Positions 32,799 to 38,253 of a stretch of DNA of 38,253 nt are shown piece after piece. The notes under the pieces are model-generated. The model did no database searches and had not been told where the DNA came from. It saw only the letters and a program-made list of their open reading frames with translations. Position 1 is the stretch's first letter. Every line of letters starts with the position of its first letter. Made by a program: the position numbers and the translations under genes. This stretch comes from Enhydrobacter aerosaccus (GTDB taxonomy: Bacteria > Pseudomonadota > Alphaproteobacteria > Reyranellales > Reyranellaceae): contig CAIMEE010000023.1 in the NCBI GenBank assembly GCA_903839865.1, forward strand, positions 1 through 38,253, written 5' to 3'.

Positions 32799-33895
32799 GT
32801 CACGCCCGAAATACCTGGCTCAAAGCCAACCGGCGCAGCGCTTCTATCGTCGCCCACCGCCATTACGCGGAACAAGGTGCCCATTTGGCCGGGGGCGATC
32901 AAGCGCTGCAGTGCTGCGTCGACGGCATGGCGCTGCGCCGGCAATGCACGCGCCATCAACATGTCGGCGCGCTGCCTGATTCCCAGCTGCTGCAAAAAAT
33001 CGCCCTGGCCCGTCGGTCCGAAAACGCGCGCCTTTGACGCAGCAGCCCTCACTGAAGCGGCAAGGGCCGCGAAATTGACGTGCGCGCTGAGGTCGGTCTC
33101 GCCCGGCCTGTCGAGCACGTCGGCGCCGCGATGGGCGCGCACGGCCTGCAGGGACGAGCCCGGTCCCGAGACGTCGCGGCCGTAGTCGACCAGCAGCGCC
33201 CAGCCGCCGTCGCGCATCACCCGCGTGCCGATGTCGGCGGCGAGCGCGCGGCCCTGCTCGCAGAGTTCGGCTTCGGCACCCTCGGCGGCCTCGGGCAGGA
33301 ACGCTGCGAACGGCGTCGATCCGGGCGCGAGTGCGAAAGCGAGCGATTCGCCGTCGGATGCAAGGCCCACCATGCGCTCGCTCCAGCCGCGTGCGGTCTT
33401 GTGGAACTGGCGCACCGGAAGCGCGTCGAAGAATTCGTTGGCGACCAGCAGCAACGGCCCGGCCGGCACCTGGTCGAAGCGTTCGTGCCACGACGGCTGG
33501 ACGGCGGACAGCGTCGTCGCCTGCTGGGCCATCAGCGTCTCGTTGGTCTCGACGAGATGGAGGTCGATCGCGGCATGAAAGCCCGGAACGCTGCGTGTCG
33601 CGCGCAAGGCATCGGCCATCAACGTACCGCGGCCCGGCCCCAGCTCGACGAGGCGCACCGGCCCGGGGTGTCCCATCGCCTGCCAGCGCTCGGCCAGCCA
33701 GGCGCCCACGAGCTCGCCGAACATCTGCGAGATTTCCGGCGCGGTGGTGAAGTCGCCCGCGGCGCCGAGCGGCATGGCGCGGCGATAGTAGCCCAGGGTC
33801 GGATGGCCCAGGGCCTCGGCCATGAAGTCGGCGACGGAAATCGGCCCGGAGATCGCGATGCGGCGCGCGATGCGGCGGCCGAGCTCGCTAGTCAT
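32795..33895 (-). CDS. SAM-dependent methyltransferase, MidA/NDUFAF7 family
   Basis: 366 residues. The N-terminal helix bundle has Ile-Ser-Val-Ala-Asp-Phe-Met and Gly-Asp-Phe-Thr-Thr-Ala-Pro-Glu-Ile-Ser-Gln-Met-Phe-Gly-Glu. Next comes the SAM-binding Leu-Val-Glu-Leu-Gly-Pro-Gly-Arg-Gly-Thr-Leu near 86-96, and then Ala-Asn-Glu-Phe-Phe-Asp-Ala-Leu-Pro-Val. Eukaryotic NDUFAF7 methylates an arginine of the complex I subunit NDUFS2, so the bacterial protein may act on NuoC/D or another arginine. Its position between lgt and pgeF is typical of alphaproteobacteria. Confidence 0.94.
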   Translation of the reverse strand: MTSELGRRIARRIAISGPISVADFMAEALGHPTLGYYRRAMPLGAAGDFTTAPEISQMFGELVGAWLAERWQAMGHPGPVRLVELGPGRGTLMADALRATRSVPGFHAAIDLHLVETNETLMAQQATTLSAVQPSWHERFDQVPAGPLLLVANEFFDALPVRQFHKTARGWSERMVGLASDGESLAFALAPGSTPFAAFLPEAAEGAEAELCEQGRALAADIGTRVMRDGGWALLVDYGRDVSGPGSSLQAVRAHRGADVLDRPGETDLSAHVNFAALAASVRAAASKARVFGPTGQGDFLQQLGIRQRADMLMARALPAQRHAVDAALQRLIAPGQMGTLFRVMAVGDDRSAAPVGFEPGISGVT

Positions 33896-33907
33896 GGAAG
33901 AGGGACG

Positions 33908-34720
33908 TCACGGCAGCGCAGGTCGGCGATACGCGCGGATGATCAACGCCGCGCCGAACAGCACCATCGGCAGCGACAGCACCATGCCCATGCTGAGCCA
34001 GTTCGTGCCGAGGATGAACCCCAGAAAGGAGTCAGGCTCGCGGAAGAACTCGCCGGTGATGCGCGCCATGCCGTAGCCGGCGCAGAACACGCCGGTCAGC
34101 AGGCCCGGCCGGCGGCGACCGTCGGTGTAGTGCCAGACGAGATTGACGATCGCGAACAGCACGACGCCTTCGAAGAAGGCCTGGTAGAGCTGGCTGGGAT
34201 GGCGCGGCATCGGCCCGCCGCGCGGAAAGATCATTGCCCACGGCACGTCGCTCGCGCGGCCCCACAGCTCGCCGTTGATGAAGTTGGCGATGCGTCCGAA
34301 GAACAGTCCGATTGGCGCCACGATCGCCACCATGTCCGAGAGCATGAACGGGCTGGTCCGGTTGCGCAGCGCGTAGGCGACGATCGCGGTGATCACGCCC
34401 AGCAGGCCGCCGTGGAAGGACATGCCGCCTTCCCAGATCAGGAAGATCTGCTTGGGGTCGTGCAGGAAATCGCTGGGCTTGTAGAACAGCACGTAGCCGA
34501 TGCGCCCGCCCAGGATCACGCCCAGCGCCGCCCACAGCAGGAAGTCGTCGATCTTCTCCGGCGAAAGGATCGCCGGCGGCCGCTGGCAGACGCGGCGCAT
34601 GATGCGCCAGCCGATGATCAGCCCCGCGATATAGGCGAGCGCGTACCAGCGGATGGCGAACGGCCCGAGCTGCAGCAGCACCGGATCGATCTCGGGATAG
34701 GGAATGAGGAGGGAGGTCAT
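33908..34720 (-). CDS. lgt: Prolipoprotein diacylglyceryl transferase
   Basis: 270 residues with about seven membrane segments. The catalytic His103-Gly-Gly-Leu-Leu-Gly, the Lgt signature Gly-Arg-Ile-Ala-Asn-Phe-Ile-Asn-Gly-Glu-Leu (Arg143, Asn146, Asn149, Glu151) and His-Pro-Ser-Gln-Leu-Tyr-Gln near 174-180 are all present. It transfers diacylglyceryl from phosphatidylglycerol to the lipobox cysteine, the first step of lipoprotein maturation. No Shine-Dalgarno precedes the ATG, and a TTATAA lies nine bases upstream, so the transcript may be leaderless or nearly so. Confidence 0.97.
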   Translation of the reverse strand: MTSLLIPYPEIDPVLLQLGPFAIRWYALAYIAGLIIGWRIMRRVCQRPPAILSPEKIDDFLLWAALGVILGGRIGYVLFYKPSDFLHDPKQIFLIWEGGMSFHGGLLGVITAIVAYALRNRTSPFMLSDMVAIVAPIGLFFGRIANFINGELWGRASDVPWAMIFPRGGPMPRHPSQLYQAFFEGVVLFAIVNLVWHYTDGRRRPGLLTGVFCAGYGMARITGEFFREPDSFLGFILGTNWLSMGMVLSLPMVLFGAALIIRAYRRPALP

Positions 34721-34729
34721 GTGCGACGG

Positions 34730-34735
34730 TTATAA
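34730..34735 (-). promoter_or_regulatory. Possible -10 element very close to the lgt start
   Basis: TTATAA lies nine bases before the lgt ATG with no recognisable -35. If used, transcription would begin within a few bases of the start codon. This fits the absence of a Shine-Dalgarno sequence. Confidence 0.3.
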
Positions 34736-34776
34736 CGCGCAATCGCGTTGGAAGATTGCATGCCGTCAAATTGGTC

Positions 34777-34807
34777 GCGGCGCCGTCCCTGGGGGGAACG
34801 GCGCCGC
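34777..34807. terminator. Stem-loop between the ybjN-like and lgt genes
   Basis: A perfect 10-bp stem, GCGGCGCCGT / ACGGCGCCGC, with an 11-base loop in the 161-base gap. It lies downstream of the YbjN-like gene. Neither side is followed by a good U-tract, so termination is possible but not clear. Confidence 0.4.
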
Positions 34808-34881
34808 TGGAGGACGATCCGAACAGTAGCTTTTATTGGTCTTAGAGAGGGGGCGTCGGAGGGTCCTTTTTCGTGGTCGGC

Positions 34882-35391
34882 TCAGGCTTCGCCGACAGTC
34901 TCGAGAATGGCAGCCGTCATAGCGTCGGCGGGCGACTTGCCCGCCCAGACGACGTACTGGAAGGCGGGATAGAAGCGCTCGCTTTCGGTGACGGCCACCT
35001 CGACGAGGTCGTTCAGCTGCTCGGCGCACAGGCCTTCGGTGCCCCGGAGCGGAATGGAATGCCGGAACATCGGCAGGCCTTCCTCGGTCCAGAGGTCGAA
35101 GTGGCCGAGCCACATCTTTTCGTTGATCAGGGCCAACAGGCCATGGATGTCGGAATGGCGCTCGGCCGGGATGCGGACGTCGTAGGCGCAGGTGAAGTGC
35201 AGCGCCTCGACATCGTCGCGCCAGCTGAAGAACATGCGATAGTCGCACCAGCGGCCGGCAACCTCGACAGCGATTTCACGGTCGGATGTGCGATCGAAGG
35301 GCCAATCGTTGGCCGAGACGACTTTCTCGATCATCTCGAGCGGGTTCAGATCGGGCTTCTCTCTGATCCGCTCATGTCGCGATAACGCCAT
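34882..35391 (-). CDS. YbjN-domain protein
   Basis: 169 residues from the ATG at 35391. An earlier in-frame start adds 58 residues of unlikely composition, whereas this one follows a GGGGAG element. The domain (about 18-155) shows Asp-Trp-Pro-Phe-Asp-Arg, Ile-Ala-Val-Glu-Val-Ala-Gly-Arg-Trp-Cys-Asp-Tyr, Leu-His-Phe-Thr-Cys-Ala-Tyr-Asp-Val and Ile-Asn-Glu-Lys-Met-Trp-Leu-Gly-His-Phe-Asp-Leu-Trp. This matches the alphaproteobacterial YbjN family (PF10722), with a type III secretion chaperone-like fold. In E. coli YbjN affects stress and motility, but the mechanism is unknown. Confidence 0.9.
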   Translation of the reverse strand: MALSRHERIREKPDLNPLEMIEKVVSANDWPFDRTSDREIAVEVAGRWCDYRMFFSWRDDVEALHFTCAYDVRIPAERHSDIHGLLALINEKMWLGHFDLWTEEGLPMFRHSIPLRGTEGLCAEQLNDLVEVAVTESERFYPAFQYVVWAGKSPADAMTAAILETVGEA

Positions 35392-35636
35392 CCACCCACT
35401 CCCCAGCTCTTCCGCTCTGCAGTTCCCGGCGGAACCGTTCTCGTCGCGGCGGCCGACATATCGTGGTGGGCACCCAACTACCCACAAGCTGTAGCCTGCC
35501 ACAACGTTGACTCGCTCTGCAATAACAAATGGCGCTTGAACTGGGAAAAGAGTCAGCGATTCCATGATTTTAATCCCCAGCGCTCAGATTCGAGTCGCGG
35601 AATTCCGCTGAACGAATCGCGATAGGTGCACATTTT

Positions 35637-35652
35637 TGGGGCAATTCCCCCA
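35637..35652. promoter_or_regulatory. Palindrome upstream of the nitrate-type ABC operon
   Basis: TGGGGCAATTCCCCCA is a 16-base palindrome with one mismatched pair. It is centred about 60 bases before the predicted sigma-54 start, in the 342-base gap between the YbjN-like and binding-protein genes. A dimeric regulator site is plausible. A GGTGCAC element lies just upstream (35625-35631). Apart from these and the sigma-54 promoter nothing else was recognised in this gap. Confidence 0.4.
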
Positions 35653-35678
35653 TCGCGTCGCGGATTTTACACCTCCGC

Positions 35679-35693
35679 TGGCATACGCCTTGC
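35679..35693 (+). promoter_or_regulatory. Sigma-54-type promoter for the nitrate-type ABC operon
   Basis: TGGCATACGCCTTGC has perfect TGGCA and TTGC blocks with the exact GG-N10-GC spacing. The predicted start near 35705 gives a 29-base leader with AGGGAGG before the ATG at 35734. Nitrate importers are classical nitrogen-regulated sigma-54 targets. Confidence 0.6.
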
Positions 35694-35733
35694 GTGAGTT
35701 TCGCCGACCGGCCGAAAGGCCAAGGGAGGCGTC

Positions 35734-37101
35734 ATGTCGATGTTTAAGGACCCGTTCGATCCCAAGTTGCGGCTGGGGCAGCGCTGCGCCTGCGGCGGGG
35801 ACCATCTCGCGGCGGATCATCCCCGGCTTACCGCTTCGGCGGTCCCCTCCGGAGAGGAAGAGCGCTGGAACCGCGTCGTCGATGCCGCCGTGCTGCGCGC
35901 GGTCTTTCCCGCCGACGCGGCGCGCCGGCAATTCCTGAAAACCGTCGGCGCGTCGACCGCGCTGGCTGCCATCGGCTCGGTGCTGCCCCTCGGCGCGGCG
36001 CGCGAGGCCTTCGCCCAGGGCGGCGCGCCCGAGAAGAAGAGCCTGAAGATCGGCTTCATTCCCATCACCTGCGCCACGCCGATCATCATGGCCCATCCGA
36101 TGGGCTTCTACGCCAAGCAGGGTCTCGACGTCGAAGTGGTGAAGACGGCCGGCTGGGCGGTGATCCGCGACAAGGCGCTGGCCAAGGAATACGACGCCGC
36201 CCACATGCTCTCGCCCATGCCGCTCGCGATCTCGCTCGGTGTCGGTTCTGCTGCCACGCCGTGGACGATTCCCGCGATCGAGAACATCAACGGCCAGGCG
36301 ATCACCTTGGCGACCAAGCACAAGGACAAGCGCGATCCCAAGGACTGGAAGGGCTTCAAGTTCGCCGTTCCCTTCGACTACTCGATGCACAATTATCTGC
36401 TGCGCTACTACGTGGCCGAGCACGGGCTCGATCCCGACAAGGACATCTCGATCCGCTCGGTGCCGCCGCCGGAAATGGTGGCCAACCTGCGCGCCGACAA
36501 TATCGACGGCTTCCTCGGGCCCGATCCGTTCAACCAGCGCGCTGTCTATGACGGCGTGGGCTACATCCACCTGCTGACCAAGGAACTGTGGGACGGCCAT
36601 CCGTGCTGCGCCTTCGGCGTGAGCAAGGAATTCGCGGGCCAGAACCCCAATTCCTACAAGGCGATGCTGAAGGCGATCATCGACGCCACGGCCTATGCGT
36701 CCAAGCAGGACAATCGCAAGGAGATCGCCAAGGCGATCGCGCCCGCCAACTACCTCAACCAGCCCGAGACGGTGCTGGAGCAGATCCTGACCGGCACCTA
36801 TGCCGATGGCCTCGGCGCGGTGAAGAAGGAGCCCAACCGCATCGACTTCGATCCGTTCCCCTGGAACCAGTTCGCCGTGTGGATGCTGTCGCAGATGAAG
36901 CGCTGGGGTCAGCTCAAGGCCGACGTCGACTATGCCAAGGTCGCCGCCGACGTGTTCCTCGCCACCGACACCACGGCCATGATGAAGGAGCTGGGCTACA
37001 CGCCGCCCGATCCGTCGAAGAAGACGATCGTGGTGATGGGCAAGCCCTTCGATCCCACCAAGCCGCAGGCCTACGTCGACAGCTTCGCCATCAAGCGCTG
37101 A
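35734..37101 (+). CDS. Nitrate/CmpA-NrtA-type ABC substrate-binding protein, Tat-exported
   Basis: 455 residues. The N-terminal 60 residues carry Cys18-x-Cys20-Gly-Gly-Asp-His24 and His29, and precede a twin-arginine signal (Arg64-Arg65-Gln-Phe-Leu-Lys; cleavage near 94). The mature domain is of the NrtA/CmpA type: Leu-Lys-Ile-Gly-Phe-Ile-Pro-Ile-Thr-Cys-Ala-Thr-Pro, Gly-Phe-Tyr-Ala-Lys-Gln-Gly-Leu, His-Met-Leu-Ser-Pro-Met-Pro-Leu-Ala and Gly-Phe-Leu-Gly-Pro-Asp-Pro-Phe-Asn-Gln-Arg. It binds nitrate, or possibly nitrite, cyanate or bicarbonate, in the periplasm for the permease encoded downstream. AGGGAGG fixes the start. Confidence 0.93.
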   Translation: MSMFKDPFDPKLRLGQRCACGGDHLAADHPRLTASAVPSGEEERWNRVVDAAVLRAVFPADAARRQFLKTVGASTALAAIGSVLPLGAAREAFAQGGAPEKKSLKIGFIPITCATPIIMAHPMGFYAKQGLDVEVVKTAGWAVIRDKALAKEYDAAHMLSPMPLAISLGVGSAATPWTIPAIENINGQAITLATKHKDKRDPKDWKGFKFAVPFDYSMHNYLLRYYVAEHGLDPDKDISIRSVPPPEMVANLRADNIDGFLGPDPFNQRAVYDGVGYIHLLTKELWDGHPCCAFGVSKEFAGQNPNSYKAMLKAIIDATAYASKQDNRKEIAKAIAPANYLNQPETVLEQILTGTYADGLGAVKKEPNRIDFDPFPWNQFAVWMLSQMKRWGQLKADVDYAKVAADVFLATDTTAMMKELGYTPPDPSKKTIVVMGKPFDPTKPQAYVDSFAIKR

Positions 37102-37124
37102 TGAACTCGGGGACATGGCAACGT

Positions 37125-37236
37125 CCTCATCCTGAGGCGCCGCGCGCAGCGTGGCGTCTCGAAGGATGGGCAACAGACGTGGTGCTCGTTCCTACCCTTC
37201 GAGACGCAGCCCTGCGGGCTGCTCCTCAGGGTGAGG
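37125..37236. repeat. Palindromic intergenic repeat element, copy B
   Basis: A 112-base relative of the element at 16213-16320. The outer arms are CCTCATCCTGAGG / CCTCAGGGTGAGG (one mismatch), the inner GTCTCGAAGG... / ...CCTTCGAGAC arms are perfect for at least 10 bases, and the asymmetric centre is nearly identical to that of copy A. It sits inside an operon, and its last four bases (GAGG) serve as the ribosome-binding site of the permease gene. Confidence 0.88.
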
Positions 37237-37243
37237 ATTTTCC

Positions 37244-38089
37244 GTGAAAGCCTCGCTCGGCCTGCGCGCGGGGCTGCTGTCGCTGCTGATCTTCGCCGCG
37301 ATCGTGCTGGTCTGGCAGATCGCCGTGCAGCCGGCCGCGGTCAGCGGCCCGGCCGTCGACCCGGAATACGCCAAGCTGGTCGGCGCCGCGGCGGCGACCG
37401 GCCAGAAGTCGGCGATGCCGACGCCGGCCGACATCGGCGCCACGATCTGGAAGCATCTCCAGGATCCGTTCTACGTGCGCGGCTCCAACGACAAGGGCAT
37501 CGGCATCCAGCTCGCCTACTCGCTGGGGCGCGTGCTGCTGGGCTTCTTCCTCGCCGCCATCGCCGCGGTGCCGCTGGGCTTCCTGATCGGCATGTCGCCG
37601 CTCGTGCACAGCGCGCTCGATCCCTTCATCCAGGTGCTGAAGCCGGTGTCGCCGCTCGCCTGGATGCCGCTCGCGCTCTACACGATCAAGGACAGCGCCG
37701 TGTCCTCGATCTTCGTGATCTTCATCTGCTCGGTCTGGCCGATGCTGATCAACACCGCGTTCGGCGTGGCGAGCGTGCGCAAGGAATGGCTGAACGTGGC
37801 GCGTACGCTGGAAGTGGGTCCCCTGCGCACGGCGTTGCGCGTGATCCTGCCGGCCGCCGCGCCCACCATCATGACCGGCATGCGCATTTCGATCGGCATC
37901 GCCTGGCTGGTGATCGTGGCAGCCGAGATGCTCGTGGGCGGCACCGGCATCGGCTACTTCGTCTGGAACGAATGGAACAACCTCTCGATCGCCAACATCG
38001 TGACGGCAATCCTGCTGATCGGCGTGGTGGGCCTGCTGCTCGACCAGGCGCTGGCCAGTCTCACCAAGCTCGTCACCTATCCGGAATGA
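37244..38089 (+). CDS. Nitrate-type ABC transporter permease (NrtB-like)
   Basis: 281 residues from a GTG at 37244, with GAGG seven bases upstream inside the palindromic repeat. An N-terminal membrane segment (about 8-30) is followed by a periplasmic stretch and five segments of a BPD_transp_1 domain. Elements include Leu-Gly-Phe-Leu-Ile-Gly-Met-Ser-Pro, Leu-Lys-Pro-Val-Ser-Pro-Leu-Ala-Trp-Met-Pro-Leu, the EAA region Val-Ala-Arg-Thr-Leu-Glu-Val-Gly, and Ala-Ala-Glu-Met-Leu-Val-Gly-Gly-Thr-Gly-Ile-Gly. These are diagnostic of NitT/TauT permeases of the NrtB kind. It works with the flanking binding protein and ATPase. Confidence 0.94.
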   Translation: MKASLGLRAGLLSLLIFAAIVLVWQIAVQPAAVSGPAVDPEYAKLVGAAAATGQKSAMPTPADIGATIWKHLQDPFYVRGSNDKGIGIQLAYSLGRVLLGFFLAAIAAVPLGFLIGMSPLVHSALDPFIQVLKPVSPLAWMPLALYTIKDSAVSSIFVIFICSVWPMLINTAFGVASVRKEWLNVARTLEVGPLRTALRVILPAAAPTIMTGMRISIGIAWLVIVAAEMLVGGTGIGYFVWNEWNNLSIANIVTAILLIGVVGLLLDQALASLTKLVTYPE

Positions 38090-38099
38090 CGATGACCCA

Positions 38100-38253
38100 A
38101 TGACGATACCTGCGCGCCCCCTGATCAGCGTCGAAGGACTGGCGCGGCGCTTCGGCGATACCGGGCCGCCTGTGTTCGAGGACATCTGGTTCGGCGTCGA
38201 GCGCGGCGAGTTCTGCTGCCTGATCGGCCATTCGGGCTGCGGCAAGACCACGA
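38100..38253 (+). CDS. Nitrate-type ABC transporter ATPase, partial
   Basis: The ATG at 38100 opens a frame that runs off the window end. The 51 residues include the first ATPase strands and the complete Walker A, Gly-His-Ser-Gly-Cys-Gly-Lys-Thr-Thr. The His-Ser-Gly-Cys variant is typical of NrtC/NrtD/CmpC/D ATPases. The start lies 10 bases after the permease stop; two nearby ATGs (38086, 38092) run into stop codons. It completes the importer. Confidence 0.9.
   Translation, partial: MTIPARPLISVEGLARRFGDTGPPVFEDIWFGVERGEFCCLIGHSGCGKTT

Overview
This 38.3 kb window is high-GC DNA whose gene content fits a free-living alphaproteobacterium of the Reyranella/Bradyrhizobium type. The grounds are the lgt-midA-pgeF and prs-rplY-pth-ychF gene orders, many ABC importers, several RidA proteins, an M81 metallopeptidase and a HisKA_2-type histidine kinase. 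The genus is an inference from gene content, not from a marker search. No rRNA, tRNA, CRISPR array, transposase or phage gene was seen.

Layout. (1) 1-5.06 kb: a partial HNH-repeat protein, a PAS/HisKA_2 kinase, then a forward stress cluster (release-factor-like 'translational machinery' protein, YflT/DUF1269-type membrane protein, tandem UspA protein, triple-BON protein) and a small basic protein. (2) 5.07-11.2 kb: a reverse block of alkaline phosphatase, an exported CPFC-motif protein, a LolD/MacB-like ABC ATPase and permease, a RidA protein and a phytase-like esterase. An 11-bp-period direct repeat with PHO-box architecture precedes the phosphatase. (3) 11.2-15.7 kb: housekeeping prs, rplY, pth and ychF, with an alpha/beta-hydrolase gene lodged between ychF and a displaced remnant of the ychF tail. 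(4) 15.8-20.8 kb: RidA, a TauD-type dioxygenase divergent from an amino-acid ABC operon (binding protein, permease, RidA), and an M81 peptidase. (5) 20.8-23.9 kb: a class C beta-lactamase-like lipoprotein, a seven-TM AraC regulator and a LysE exporter. (6) 24-30.8 kb: a peptide ABC operon with two paralogous binding proteins, DppB, DppC and a DppDF fusion. (7) 31-35.4 kb: lgt-midA-pgeF-lipoprotein and a YbjN protein. (8) 35.7-38.25 kb: a nitrate/CmpA-type ABC operon (binding protein, permease, start of the ATPase).

The strongest regulatory signal is a set of four sequences with sigma-54 architecture (GG-N10-GC inside TGGCA/TTGC-like elements). Each is oriented toward, and 21-32 nt (predicted leader) upstream of, a gene of a nitrogen-compound importer or its divergent dioxygenase. 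This suggests that the three importers and the dioxygenase form a local nitrogen-scavenging regulon. Two of these promoters lie face to face, so that each predicted transcription start falls on the -12 element of the other.

Other notable items are two copies of a ~110-bp palindromic intergenic repeat, one of which supplies the ribosome-binding site of the nitrate permease gene, and a binding protein with a Cys/His motif ahead of its Tat signal. All readings are from the sequence by eye; no database search was run.
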